Shown here piece by piece: positions 15,328-22,612 of a stretch of 37,862 nucleotides of DNA. The stretch lies in the IMG/VR virus record IMGVR_UViG_3300038451_000177, positions 1-37,862 of that record; one strand, given 5' to 3'. The notes under the pieces are model-generated. The model made no database searches, had not been told where the DNA came from, and worked only from the letters and a program-made list of their open reading frames with translations. Position 1 is the stretch's first letter, and every line of letters starts with the position of its first letter. The position numbers and the translations under genes were made by a program. The DNA comes from a virus.

Positions 15328-15953
15328 TGCGTGAAATTCTGGAGTTCTCCCCCAACGTCCCGGCTCAGGTAGCGCTGGCTTACGGGGTGGGCAAGACCAT
15401 CGAGACCAAGTTTGGCGAGCGCGTCATGTTCACCCTGGCGGATGGGCGCATCATGTTCCTGGAGCCTGAAGTAGCCGAGAAAGTCAACGAGTTGAAGCTG
15501 CGCGCCAACCAGCCGTTCTTCATCTGCAAGCACCGCGATGGGAAAAGGGGGAGCCCGGTCGAGTGGCGCGCCTGGCTGTCTCCGGATCTCCTGGCTGGCG
15601 AGCAGCCGGACGGAACCTTCGTGGTGCCGGCGAATGGCAACGGTAAGGCCGCGGCGAGTGTCCTACCACCCGCCGCGGTCACGGCAGCCTCGAAGCTGCC
15701 AAGGACACCCAGTAACGGCAATGGTAGCAAACCCATGGGCCCCCACGGCACGGCGCCGGCGCCCTCGATCGACGTACAGAACGGATGGGCCCGATTGCTG
15801 GCTCAGACCAATGCGCTGGTCGACGTTTATGCAGCCGCATTGAACTACGCGAGCGAGAAGCATGGCAACCAGGTCAAGGCCGACGACGTGCGCTGTCTCT
15901 TGACCACGGCCTACATCAACCAGGCGAGGAACGGAGGGTCGCATGGTGCGTAG
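15327..15953 (+). CDS. Conserved accessory protein with N-terminal beta domain and C-terminal helical domain
   Basis: 208 residues. The N-terminal part (residues 20-85) has short strands (KFGERVMFTLADGRIMFLEP, then FFICKHRDGKRGSPVEWRAW). A low-complexity Ala/Pro/Gly/Asn linker follows, then a helical end (LLAQTNALVDVYAAALNYAS, then VRCLLTTAYINQAR). From memory, similar two-part proteins are frequent in Acidobacteriota genomes and prophages, without known function. The linker layout recalls single-strand DNA-binding or recombination accessory proteins, but this is only a possibility. It is translationally coupled on both sides (1-nt overlap upstream, 11-nt overlap downstream). Confidence 0.65.
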   Translation: MREILEFSPNVPAQVALAYGVGKTIETKFGERVMFTLADGRIMFLEPEVAEKVNELKLRANQPFFICKHRDGKRGSPVEWRAWLSPDLLAGEQPDGTFVVPANGNGKAAASVLPPAAVTAASKLPRTPSNGNGSKPMGPHGTAPAPSIDVQNGWARLLAQTNALVDVYAAALNYASEKHGNQVKADDVRCLLTTAYINQARNGGSHGA

Positions 15954-16308
15954 CGCCCTGGCGCGCTGGCTCATGTACGCGGTCCACGGAGAGCGCAGCT
16001 CCAGGCGCGCTCCCCGCCGGCGAGCTCGGCGCGGGCCGGCGCGCAATTGGAAGTATCGGCGGTGGATTCGCTCACTGCCTTCGGCGGTCTCGGGCGCACT
16101 CGGCTGCGAGGCGGCGCATACAGGAGATGATGGCGGCATGGCTCAGAAGCCCTCGGATTACACCTGTCTCCCACTGACGCCGGCGGAGCACATCGAGTAT
16201 CACCGGTTCGACCGCACGGCTTTCGAAACTCGCCATGGTCTCGACTGCCGCGCCCTGGTGAAGCGCCTCAACCATGACTGGTTCGCTTACGCGGGGAGGG
16301 TCAAATGA
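15943..16308 (+). CDS. HNH/DUF968-like nuclease relative with lost zinc cysteines
   Basis: 121 residues. After an Arg-rich N-terminus, the block WKYRRWIRSLPSAVSG, then EAAHTGDDGGMAQKPSDYT and LPLTPAEHIEYH, follows a small phage and bacterial HNH-type family in which the usual pattern is CxxC, AAHTGP, QK and CxxCH. Here both cysteine pairs are replaced (SAVSG; TPAEH), while the AAHTG and the terminal His remain. The zinc-supporting part is therefore degenerate, and the protein may bind DNA without cutting, or be decaying. It starts 11 nt before the upstream stop and overlaps the next gene as ATGA. Confidence 0.6.
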   Translation: MVRSALARWLMYAVHGERSSRRAPRRRARRGPARNWKYRRWIRSLPSAVSGALGCEAAHTGDDGGMAQKPSDYTCLPLTPAEHIEYHRFDRTAFETRHGLDCRALVKRLNHDWFAYAGRVK

Positions 16309-16517
16309 GAACACTGGGGGGCGACAAGGAGTTGGTGCGCGAGACGACGCCCTGGCAGGACGACGACGCTGTTTTTATCCGCCGCCTTCGGCGCGACGGG
16401 TTCACGCCCTACCTTGAGGAGCGTCGCTGGCGCCGGCGATTCTATTGGCTACTGGGCCTGGCCAGCGTCTTGATCTTCGGATTTTCCCTGATCGAGATTA
16501 ACTTACTGCATCGGTGA
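16305..16517 (+). CDS. Small single-pass membrane protein
   Basis: 70 residues. A charged N-terminal half (DDAVFIRRLRRDGFTPYLEE, RRWRRRF) precedes one transmembrane helix (YWLLGLASVLIFGFSLIEIN, residues about 47-66). The Arg-rich block before the helix suggests the N-terminus stays in the cytoplasm. It is coupled to the previous gene by ATGA. Unknown function. Confidence 0.6.
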   Translation: MRTLGGDKELVRETTPWQDDDAVFIRRLRRDGFTPYLEERRWRRRFYWLLGLASVLIFGFSLIEINLLHR

Positions 16518-16575
16518 AACTCTGTAGCCGAAGGTGAGCATGGATTCTGAACGGGGATCGAACCAGAATGAACAC

Positions 16576-16631
16576 CTACCCGTTCATGTCCGATGCAAGC
16601 GCCCGCCGGGCCGCCCCGCCTGAACGGGTAG
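16576..16631. repeat. 11-bp perfect inverted repeat with 34-nt loop
   Basis: CTACCCGTTCA at 16576-16586 pairs with TGAACGGGTAG at 16621-16631. It lies in a 203-nt gap (16518-16720) with no clear gene; no T-run follows, so it is more likely a regulatory or processing element than a terminator. Confidence 0.45.
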
Positions 16632-16720
16632 CGTTGCCCAGAAGCTCATCAGCGCGGGGCCGCAGTTCGTGTCTCTTCTTTCGGCTTCTCTCGGCCGTGA
16701 AAGGAACCCCCTATAACACG

Positions 16721-17119
16721 ATGTTTGAAGGACCGGTCTTTCGGCCAGGCGCTTGGATCTCCGCTGAAGAGTTTCCGGAGCCAGCGGTGCTGCTGGAGTG
16801 CGCGGGACCGGTCGGCTCGGGCCGCCGCCGCCCGACGCTCTGGGTTCTCTGGCGGTACATTCTCGCCTCTTGTGAATGGGTCGAGATCGCCCGGGCCCAG
16901 TCCTTGAACTGGGAATGGAAGCTGGTGCTGAGGGAACCGGCGTGGATGGCGCTACATCCAGGCGTCGGGCCGGTGGATCCCGACTGGCGCGGGGCGCAAC
17001 TCGAGCAGGAGCTGGTACAGATCATCGATGCCAAGCTATTGGACGAGGTCAAGGCGGTGAGGCTTAGCGTTTTGAGTTCCCTCTACGACGACCTGGCGGG
17101 AAGAATCGCCAACTTCTGA
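16721..17119 (+). CDS. Trp-rich conserved accessory protein
   Basis: 132 residues from ATG 16721. An upstream in-frame ATG at 16568 would add 51 residues of Arg/Ser-rich, non-coding-looking sequence that includes the inverted repeat, so the later start is preferred. The body has many Trp residues (FRPGAWISAEEFPEP, then RPTLWVLWRYILASCEWVEI, then LNWEWKLVLREPAW). From memory it resembles short hypothetical proteins of Acidobacteriota. No catalytic motif is visible. Confidence 0.6.
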   Translation: MFEGPVFRPGAWISAEEFPEPAVLLECAGPVGSGRRRPTLWVLWRYILASCEWVEIARAQSLNWEWKLVLREPAWMALHPGVGPVDPDWRGAQLEQELVQIIDAKLLDEVKAVRLSVLSSLYDDLAGRIANF

Positions 17120-17154
17120 GGTTTTGCCTTTGCGTTGAGAGCTTAAATTTTACG

Positions 17155-17197
17155 GCTGCTGCTGCTTCCTTCGTGCGGAGAGAACAGCAGCAGCAGC
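17155..17197. repeat. Perfect 12-bp CTG/CAG hairpin
   Basis: GCTGCTGCTGCT (17155-17166) faces AGCAGCAGCAGC (17186-17197) across a 19-nt loop. It sits 36 nt after the upstream stop and before the iteron array. No poly-T tail follows. It could be a terminator-like or origin-associated hairpin. Confidence 0.6.
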
Positions 17198-17242
17198 TTA
17201 ACTACTTCAATTAACTTCAAGCAATAATGATAGGGGCCAAAT

Positions 17243-17312
17243 TCGGGAAGGACCTGATTCCCCACTCGGGAAGGAGTTGATTCCCGAATCTCGGGAAGGA
17301 CTTGATTCCCGA
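17243..17312. repeat. Three palindromic 22-bp iterons with adjacent AT-rich tract (candidate origin or centromere)
   Basis: Units at 17243-17264, 17266-17287 and 17291-17312 share TCGGGAA, 8 nt, TTCCCGA, so each is a dyad with 7-nt arms (the first has one arm change). Spacing is 23 and 25 nt. A lone arm TTCCCGA recurs near 17341. An unusually AT-rich stretch (17349-17365, GAAAAGAAAAATAAAAT) follows, then the promoter of an HTH gene. Iterons, AT-rich tract and a nearby DNA-binding gene are the usual parts of a plasmid- or phage-type origin or a partition site. Confidence 0.65.
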
Positions 17313-17369
17313 GTTTCGGGCGAAAACTCCACTCAGCGAGCTTCCCGAAAAGAAAAATAAAATTGGCCC

Positions 17370-17398
17370 TTGCAATCCCGTGAGAGGTGGAGTATAGT
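17370..17398 (+). promoter_or_regulatory. Promoter of the HTH gene
   Basis: TTGCAA (17370-17375), a 17-nt spacer and TATAGT (17393-17398). ATG 17407 follows 8 nt after the -10, so the message would have almost no leader. The iterons lie directly upstream, so the HTH product could autoregulate. Confidence 0.6.
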
Positions 17399-17406
17399 CG
17401 CTTCTG

Positions 17407-17721
17407 ATGCCGGGCGCCAGATCTGAGGTCGCAACCACCTCTCGAGGTTTGCCGGGCATCGGCACAACGCCGCGAACCGAAACCCCCGCACGAAGACGCC
17501 AAAACTCGCTCGGCCATCCCGGGCCAGAGGCGGATCGCCTACTCGTCCGACGGTCCGGTCGTATACCGAAGATGCTCGACCAGGCACTCTCTCGCCGGGC
17601 CGTTGAGATGGCGCGCACCGGGATATCCTTGACGGCCCTCGCCAGGTTTCTACAAACCAGCAAATGGTACGTGGTTCGGATGCTGAATGAGCAACTTAGT
17701 GGAAAGGCGTCAGTCGAGTGA
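17407..17721 (+). CDS. Small protein with C-terminal helix-turn-helix
   Basis: 104 residues. The first 50 are basic and disordered-looking. Residues about 57-95 read LDQALSRRAVEMARTGISLT, then ALARFLQTSKWYVVRMLNEQ, a helix-turn-helix pattern (ALARFLQTSKWYVVRML as the likely turn and recognition helix). The position just after palindromic iterons makes it a candidate iteron-binding, replication or partition regulator, an inference from context. The stop overlaps a GTG (GTGA at 17718). Confidence 0.6.
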   Translation: MPGARSEVATTSRGLPGIGTTPRTETPARRRQNSLGHPGPEADRLLVRRSGRIPKMLDQALSRRAVEMARTGISLTALARFLQTSKWYVVRMLNEQLSGKASVE

Positions 17722-17733
17722 CCAGACTCTCAA

Positions 17734-19215
17734 GTGCTCAGGTTGGTGACAATAATATCCGTTATCGGAAGCTGGGCGCCTGCCTACTCCGAGCCTCCGC
17801 CTCGCGTGTCGGCCCCAGGCCTGGCGATCCCTCCTCCATCGGGGATCGCCAGCCAACCGGGGGGATCGATGGGTAGCGCGGCGCAACTGGTCCCCGACCA
17901 TATTGCCGACGCCGGCAAAAAGGTCGCGCGCACTGTCGCCCGCGTCGCGCGGCCGAAGTCCCTCTATGGACGCGACGGCCCTCGACGGGCCGCTCTCATC
18001 GAAAACGCACGGGAGGAGTGGCGCGAGAGCAAATGGACTGCCTTGCGGCTTCGGGCGGATCTACCGCGTTTGATTAAGGGACCGTGCCAAGCTCAATTCC
18101 TGCTGAGCGTCTACTTCGAGACCGAGGGGCGGCGCCCCACGCAGGACGGTCCTGTACGCCAGTACACCGCGGTCATGATTCCCGAGGACTTCGCAGACGA
18201 GGGAGAGTTCACCCGGCAGCCGATGAGGAAGGACATCGAGGACCTTCTCAGGCGCGGCGTGGCATCCTCCAAGGCGATTGACCAAGGACACGCCGACCCG
18301 GATGAGCCGTTCACTCTGCTTTGCGAGAAAGGCGCCTCCGGCTTGGACCTCTATCGCTTCCGGCTGTGCTTCGAAGCCTGGCGAAGCCTGCCGAGCGCCA
18401 GCATCCCGCGGAAGGGGATGCAAGCCGCGGATGAGGCCGATGGAGGCGAAGAGGAGGCGAACACTCAGGAAGGACGTCCTTCCCGAGTTTCAGAAAAGTT
18501 GTTGCTAACAAAGGGGGCGTCCGGCGGACGGCCGCTCAAGCCCGGACAGTACAGAAAGCTCGGTGCCGCCGAGTTTCGGGGAGCTACCTTACCCCTCTCG
18601 CTGGACAATCGAACGCCCTACCCGCTGGCGGTGCGTTGTCTCCTTACGGAGGATAACGGCATCTGCACGCGCGTCGAGAGCCGCGAGGCGAAGTCACGCG
18701 ACGCAGAGGAGATCCGGCCCCCAGCACCCGAACCGCAGCCTTCCCCGCCCCGCGCGGTCAGAAGCAGAAAATCGGGATCGAACGGCGACGGCGCCGGCTC
18801 CAATGGCAATAGGGACGCCCTGAAGTTGCTGGACCAGTACCCGCAATGCGGGGCATTCATCATGCGGTACCCGGGCACGGATGCACCGTTTGCAGCGAAG
18901 GTCCTGGCCGAGTGCCAAGCCTCGGCCGGTGCCGCATCCCCGGTGCTTACGGACGAGGCGCTCTTCCACGGGCTACGGGCGGTCACGAAAAAGTATCAGG
19001 AGTCCGCTGGCCTGTACCTGAGCACAGCGCCGCCATGGGTCGCCAAGTGGGCCCAGGAAGTACAGCGCCACCCTACGCCCAAGCCAGAACCTACGGGCAA
19101 TCCGATGCAGGCATACATTCGCTGCCGGGACGCCAGGCGGGTTCTGAGGGACCCCGATGCCAACGATGAGCAGAAAGCGCGGGCACGGGCGGTCCTCAGG
19201 GAAGAGGGTGGCTGA
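17734..19215 (+). CDS. Large unassigned protein downstream of the iteron/HTH locus
   Basis: 493 residues from GTG 17734, or 448 from ATG 17869. The alternative start is attractive: a 52-codon frame beginning at GTG 17718 (overlapping the HTH stop) ends at TAG 17874-17876, overlapping ATG 17869. The conserved-looking core (EEWRESKWTALRLRADLPRL, then QYTAVMIPEDFADEGEFTR) is followed by an acidic and Pro-rich linker and a helical end with AYIRCRDARRVLRDPDANDE. No helicase, primase or nuclease motif is visible. A replication role is suggested only by context. An iteron-like copy lies inside the gene at 18465-18486. Confidence 0.6.
   Translation: MLRLVTIISVIGSWAPAYSEPPPRVSAPGLAIPPPSGIASQPGGSMGSAAQLVPDHIADAGKKVARTVARVARPKSLYGRDGPRRAALIENAREEWRESKWTALRLRADLPRLIKGPCQAQFLLSVYFETEGRRPTQDGPVRQYTAVMIPEDFADEGEFTRQPMRKDIEDLLRRGVASSKAIDQGHADPDEPFTLLCEKGASGLDLYRFRLCFEAWRSLPSASIPRKGMQAADEADGGEEEANTQEGRPSRVSEKLLLTKGASGGRPLKPGQYRKLGAAEFRGATLPLSLDNRTPYPLAVRCLLTEDNGICTRVESREAKSRDAEEIRPPAPEPQPSPPRAVRSRKSGSNGDGAGSNGNRDALKLLDQYPQCGAFIMRYPGTDAPFAAKVLAECQASAGAASPVLTDEALFHGLRAVTKKYQESAGLYLSTAPPWVAKWAQEVQRHPTPKPEPTGNPMQAYIRCRDARRVLRDPDANDEQKARARAVLREEGG
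18465..18486. repeat. Fourth iteron-like dyad inside a coding region
   Basis: TCAGGAA, GGACGTCC, TTCCCGA repeats the 7-8-7 design of the iterons 1.2 kb upstream, and the flanks match too (CTC before, GTTTC after). Its centre is a perfect palindrome GGAAGGACGTCCTTCC. Confidence 0.55.
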
Positions 19216-19216
19216 A

Positions 19217-19639
19217 GTGGATCTGAAAAGCGCCCCGATTTACTCCGACCCCCGCGCGGATGCGATTATCGAAAATCTCGCCGTGGTGGTGCGCCTCCTG
19301 CGCGAGTTCCCGGATCACATCCAGGCTCCCGAATGGAGGGTCGAAATAGCGGTGGCGCGAAAGGAGAGTCCGGAGTTGCTGGCCATGGCGGAACTGATCG
19401 TCGCCAAGGAAAACGAGGTCAGGGACGCGCTCCGCGAGCATCCCGAGAACTGCTCTCGTTGCCACGGCACCGGATACTACCGGTGGGCCCGGGCGAATCA
19501 CGGAGGGTTTTGTTCGTGCCCCGTGGGAGAGGCGCTGGAGCGAAACCGTACCCTGGCTCGGGACGCCTTCGAGCGGGGCATCACACAGCAGGAGCCAGCG
19601 GCGGAAGGCCAGCTCGCTCTCGGTCTGGGGGCTGCTTGA
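19217..19639 (+). CDS. Zinc-ribbon protein with helical N-terminus
   Basis: 140 residues from GTG 19217, chosen because GAAGAGGG lies 8 nt upstream; longer in-frame starts overlap the previous gene. The helical N-terminal part (ADAIIENLAVVVRLLREFPD) is followed by CSRCHGTGYYRWA and FCSCPVGEA, a four-cysteine zinc site like half of a DnaJ-type CxxCxGxG knuckle. The stop overlaps the next ATG (TGATG). Likely a nucleic-acid or protein-binding accessory factor. Confidence 0.6.
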   Translation: MDLKSAPIYSDPRADAIIENLAVVVRLLREFPDHIQAPEWRVEIAVARKESPELLAMAELIVAKENEVRDALREHPENCSRCHGTGYYRWARANHGGFCSCPVGEALERNRTLARDAFERGITQQEPAAEGQLALGLGAA

Positions 19640-19839
19640 TGCAGGCGCGCGGCCCGGTTGAGTATCGTCTCACCGCGGCGCTTTTTCTTGAAGTGCGGGG
19701 AGACGCCAAAGTGACAGTGACGCCTCACTACTCCTGGAGGCCCAGCTTGGGTTCAGCCCACGTGCCCAGCGACATCGAGTTGATCGCCGAGAAGATGATA
19801 CGCGTGGCCGTGGAGAACGGAGCGATCGAGGCTAAATGA
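19639..19839 (+). CDS. Small protein, unknown function
   Basis: 66 residues starting MQARGPVEYRLTAALFLEVR. Alternating hydrophobic positions suggest short beta strands followed by a helix (DIELIAEKMIRVAVENG). Start fixed by TGATG overlap with the upstream stop. The 3' end overlaps the next gene as ATGA. Confidence 0.6.
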   Translation: MQARGPVEYRLTAALFLEVRGDAKVTVTPHYSWRPSLGSAHVPSDIELIAEKMIRVAVENGAIEAK

Positions 19840-20021
19840 TTCTGAACGGAAATACCGGCGCCCATGCTTTCTATCAGCCGGACCGGCGCGCCAAGAGCCG
19901 TAACGAGCGCGAGCGTTCGGACTTCGGCACTCAGCAGTGCGTCGGCCCGCTGGAAGAGAGGTTTGCCTGGATGCGCAGGCGGCAGCAAGCCAGACGAAAA
20001 CGGCGAGCGCGGGAGGCTTGA
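19836..20021 (+). CDS. Small Arg-rich protein
   Basis: 61 residues ending WMRRRQQARRKRRAREA. The basic tail suggests nucleic-acid contact. Coupled by ATGA upstream and TGATG downstream. Not recognised. Confidence 0.55.
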   Translation: MILNGNTGAHAFYQPDRRAKSRNERERSDFGTQQCVGPLEERFAWMRRRQQARRKRRAREA

Positions 20022-20389
20022 TGGATTTCAGCATCAATCTTCGGAAGCTATTCGAACAACGCACGCTTGAGCAACGGCTAACACTAGCCCGTGTCGAGCG
20101 GAAACTCGATGACTTGACAGAACAGGGGAGAAAAAACATGTCGAAAATCACGGATTGGGCTGCGCAAGAGCAGGCCGATCTGACCGCCATCAGCAGCACA
20201 TTGGACTCCATCGCGGCTGGCATCACCGCGTTGGACGCCCTCATTACGAATTTCCAAAACAGCCCGGGCACTCTGGCGCCATCGGACCAGGCCGCAATGG
20301 ACGGCATTCAGGCCGCGTCTCACGCCCTGGTCCAAAAGTCCGGCGCCATCGTAGTTACACCGCCCGCGCCCCCGGCGCCCGCAACCTGA
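20021..20389 (+). CDS. Helical protein with heptad pattern and Pro-rich tail
   Basis: 122 residues. A helical first half (LRKLFEQRTLEQRLTLARVE) leads to a second amphipathic part (LTAISSTLDSIAAGITALDA, heptad-like) and ends in PPAPPAPAT. The layout recalls small phage coiled-coil proteins with an ADLTAISSTLDSIAAG-type repeat. Coupled to the upstream gene by TGATG. No function assigned. Confidence 0.6.
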   Translation: MDFSINLRKLFEQRTLEQRLTLARVERKLDDLTEQGRKNMSKITDWAAQEQADLTAISSTLDSIAAGITALDALITNFQNSPGTLAPSDQAAMDGIQAASHALVQKSGAIVVTPPAPPAPAT

Positions 20390-20507
20390 TAGGGATTGAC
20401 TTTCCTCTGGTGGCCCCCGGAGGAATCGTGGGCCGCGGGCGAACGCCGCGGCAAGAGCCAAGTGGCCAGACTCGAAGTTGGCGTACAGTGTCTAGGGCAA
20501 CAGAAAC

Positions 20508-20535
20508 GGGGCGCGGCCAGTGTCAGCCGCGCCCC
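20508..20535. terminator. GC-rich perfect hairpin between operon genes (possible attenuator)
   Basis: GGGGCGCGGC (20508-20517) pairs fully with GCCGCGCCCC (20526-20535) across an 8-nt loop. There is no T-run, so it may be a weak or factor-dependent terminator or a processing hairpin. It lies 17 nt before the next GTG and could mask that start region. Confidence 0.45.
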
Positions 20536-20551
20536 GCAGAGGGCCATTGAC

Positions 20552-20866
20552 GTGAAGATACTTCCCATCTCCAACGTCCAACGTAGTTCCATCATCCACC
20601 ACCTCGCGTTACATGGCAAGTGGCGGGGCACGCGGCGAGGCGCACGTCTGCGGATCGTCCGCTTCCCCACGGCGAGCGGCGAGCGAGTTATCTATTCCGT
20701 TCGCATCGGTGGCGAAACGATTTCCGCGCCGGCGGCGACCGTGTTTGAAGCTGTCGCTGAGTTGAACGATCTCGTGCTGGCGGTCCCGATCCGTGGCGTG
20801 GCCCACAACAGATCTCTCGTAGGCAGAGAATCAGACACGGCGGCCGTCGCTGCCAGCGGTGATTGA
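20552..20866 (+). CDS. Small basic protein, unknown function
   Basis: 104 residues from GTG 20552. A longer frame begins at TTG 20396, but its extra 52 residues run through the GC hairpin and look non-coding. The protein starts VKILPISNVQRSSIIHHLAL and has strands around LRIVRFPTASGERVIYSVRI. Family not recognised, and the start remains uncertain. Confidence 0.5.
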   Translation: MKILPISNVQRSSIIHHLALHGKWRGTRRGARLRIVRFPTASGERVIYSVRIGGETISAPAATVFEAVAELNDLVLAVPIRGVAHNRSLVGRESDTAAVAASGD

Positions 20867-20887
20867 CGCCGCTACCGAGGAGATACC

Positions 20888-21193
20888 ATGCCAGGTGCCG
20901 TACATTCGATCCACTTCCCGGCCCCAGACGTTTTGGTAAAACACGGTAGAAGTCCGGCCCCTCGTCCGGGAGCCCACCCGAAGAGTTCACGCCGCGCAAA
21001 AAGTTTTGCCCATCAAATCAACGTGATGGAGACTTTTTCGAGCAGCCTCCGCGATGTCGAGTTGGTACTCGAGAAACTCCTGGAGTTTGTAAACAGCGGT
21101 AATCGGCACGGCGATCTACAGGTGGCTTTGAGCGCCGCACGAAGGCTCGAAGCGTCCCTGTCGGCTCTGATCGATGCCGAGGAGGGCTCATGA
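20888..21193 (+). CDS. Small helical protein, unknown function
   Basis: 101 residues. A strong ribosome site (GAGGAGATACC) precedes ATG 20888, one of the few clear Shine-Dalgarno sites in the window. The N-terminal 45 residues are basic. The C-terminal half is an amphipathic helix pair (LRDVELVLEKLLEFVNSGNR, then LSAARRLEASLSALIDAEEG). It overlaps the next gene as ATGA. Confidence 0.65.
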   Translation: MPGAVHSIHFPAPDVLVKHGRSPAPRPGAHPKSSRRAKSFAHQINVMETFSSSLRDVELVLEKLLEFVNSGNRHGDLQVALSAARRLEASLSALIDAEEGS

Positions 21194-21456
21194 AGGCCCT
21201 TCCGCTGGTTATCGCCCTTCGCCGACGTCAGGTTCGTGCACTCAGCCGTCTGCTCGCAGACTACCAGGATCACCTGGAGTCAGCCATTGAATCGGAACTG
21301 GTACCCGGCGAGAACCAGCCGCGCGAGAACCGGCGCGCGATCGTCGCGGATCTTCGGCAAGATTGGCGTGCCGCGGAAGATTTCCAGATTCTGTTCGGCA
21401 ACCCAACCGGCTCCAAATCAACGCTGAGGCTTTGCGCGCCCGAGGAGCAATCCTGA
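21190..21456 (+). CDS. Small charged helical protein, unknown function
   Basis: 88 residues, with RRRQVRALSRLLADYQDHLE and a helical IVADLRQDWRAAEDFQILFG. No metal site or membrane segment. Coupled upstream by ATGA and downstream by TGATG. Confidence 0.6.
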   Translation: MKALPLVIALRRRQVRALSRLLADYQDHLESAIESELVPGENQPRENRRAIVADLRQDWRAAEDFQILFGNPTGSKSTLRLCAPEEQS

Positions 21457-21689
21457 TGCTACTCGCTCCTCGCGGCGCCGCTTGCCGCGCCTATCATCGC
21501 CGCCGGGAACACAACCTGGTGGTCGAAGCCAACGCCACGCCGGCAGCTTCCCTTCGGAGAGCAGTCATGCAGCAGGACTACGAGAATGCTCGGATGGCGC
21601 TCATTGAGGGCCAGATGGAGCGCGAGTTGATTCGAGAGGCGGAACACGCGCGACAGATCGCCTACCTGCGAGCGAAGGTATCCCCATGA
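21456..21689 (+). CDS. Small helical protein, unknown function
   Basis: 77 residues beginning MLLAPRGAACRAYHRRR, then a long charged helix (MALIEGQMERELIREAEHAR). Start fixed by the TGATG overlap at 21454-21458. Overlaps the next gene by ATGA. Confidence 0.55.
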   Translation: MLLAPRGAACRAYHRRREHNLVVEANATPAASLRRAVMQQDYENARMALIEGQMERELIREAEHARQIAYLRAKVSP

Positions 21690-21871
21690 AGAATAAATGG
21701 ACGGGGAAACCTGGCGATCCCGTGCGCCGCCGCGGCTTCAGCGCCCGCATTAACGTACTCGCGGCGATTAAGGCGGACAAGGAAGGCACCCTCACAGACG
21801 CCGACCGGCGCACCTGTGAGAGGATGCTACCCGGCTTCTTGGCGAAGCAACGCGCGAAAGGAACCGCATGA
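21686..21871 (+). CDS. Small basic protein, unknown function
   Basis: 61 residues, beginning MKNKWTGKPGDPVRRRGFSA and ending in a helix (DRRTCERMLPGFLAKQRAK). Coupled on both sides by ATGA overlaps. Confidence 0.55.
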   Translation: MKNKWTGKPGDPVRRRGFSARINVLAAIKADKEGTLTDADRRTCERMLPGFLAKQRAKGTA

Positions 21872-22119
21872 AAATCACCGTCGAGAGTACAACGAAGATC
21901 GTCGAGCTCAGCACTGGAGGCCGCGATCCTATGTTCGCCCGGATCTGGGAAGGCCAGACCGATTCCGGTATCCCCGTGCACTGCTACGTCACGCGGATTG
22001 CCGTCGCCAAGGATGAGGACTGCCCCCAGGTCGAGATGGAACGGTTCGAGCGCGAGCTACAAGAGCAACGCGCGCCATCGGCCGAGACTGAGGCGATTCC
22101 CCTGAGGATGATCCTATGA
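21868..22119 (+). CDS. Small beta-rich protein, unknown function
   Basis: 83 residues. Strand-like N-terminal half (MKITVESTTKIVELSTGG, then FARIWEGQTDSGIPVHCYVT) and an acidic helical tail (MERFERELQEQR). Similar short proteins occur in phage early regions, with no assigned role. ATGA-coupled on both sides. Confidence 0.6.
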   Translation: MKITVESTTKIVELSTGGRDPMFARIWEGQTDSGIPVHCYVTRIAVAKDEDCPQVEMERFERELQEQRAPSAETEAIPLRMIL

Positions 22120-22301
22120 GCGCCTCGGCAACCTGCGGCTCCCTGGCGAAGGTCTTCAGCGGTCCTTGCTTGGGCTGCGGCGCAACGGTGAATGTCTACG
22201 CGGAGCCTGACGAGAAGATCGATGTTTCGGAGTCGCTTCTCTGCGACGAGTGCATGGGGAAGCTGCTCAGGAAATTAACGGAAGAAGGGACCATCCCATG
22301 A
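22116..22301 (+). CDS. Zinc-ribbon microprotein
   Basis: 61 residues with CLGCGATVNV (near residue 18) and CDECMGKLL (near 43), a four-cysteine zinc knuckle. Coupled by ATGA to the genes before and after. Unknown function. Confidence 0.6.
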   Translation: MSASATCGSLAKVFSGPCLGCGATVNVYAEPDEKIDVSESLLCDECMGKLLRKLTEEGTIP

Positions 22302-22612
22302 GCGCGCCAATGCACGTCCATTTGCCGAGTCTTCACGTTCGGAACCGCGACGGCTCAGGGTTCGACTACGAGGAAGACCTGTCCTTTCCGGAGGGACTGG
22401 AAGACGACGACGCGGATCTCGACGTTCTGGATCTTCCCAGCGACGACGATGGCGCAGAACTTGACTACCTCGAAGCCAAAGAACTGGAGCGCCAATCCCG
22501 CATCGCCGCCGGTATCGAACTCGCCTGCGCTTCCTGCGGGTGCAGCGAGACTCAACCGTGTGAGGGAGGCTGCGTTTGGGCTACGCCGAATCTCTGCTCG
22601 AGGTGCGTATGA
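22298..22612 (+). CDS. Acidic protein with C-terminal CxxCGC/PCxGGC cysteine motif
   Basis: 104 residues. The middle is extremely acidic (EGLEDDDADLDVLDLPSDDD). The end holds CASCGCSETQPCEGGCVW followed by LCSRC, a cysteine-rich motif I know from many phage proteins (CxxCGCTxxxxCxGGCxW), presumably metal-binding. The acidic stretch could mimic DNA, a hypothesis only. ATG 22298 was chosen by ATGA overlap with the upstream stop. Confidence 0.65.
   Translation: MSAPMHVHLPSLHVRNRDGSGFDYEEDLSFPEGLEDDDADLDVLDLPSDDDGAELDYLEAKELERQSRIAAGIELACASCGCSETQPCEGGCVWATPNLCSRCV

Noticed and set aside
16553-16571. tRNA-like GGTTCGATCC on the minus strand
   Set aside because: The T-stem does not pair beyond two bases and there is no anticodon arm or acceptor stem around it.
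17243-17312. CRISPR array
   Set aside because: Only three units, spacers of 1-3 nt, and internal dyad symmetry; this is an iteron pattern.
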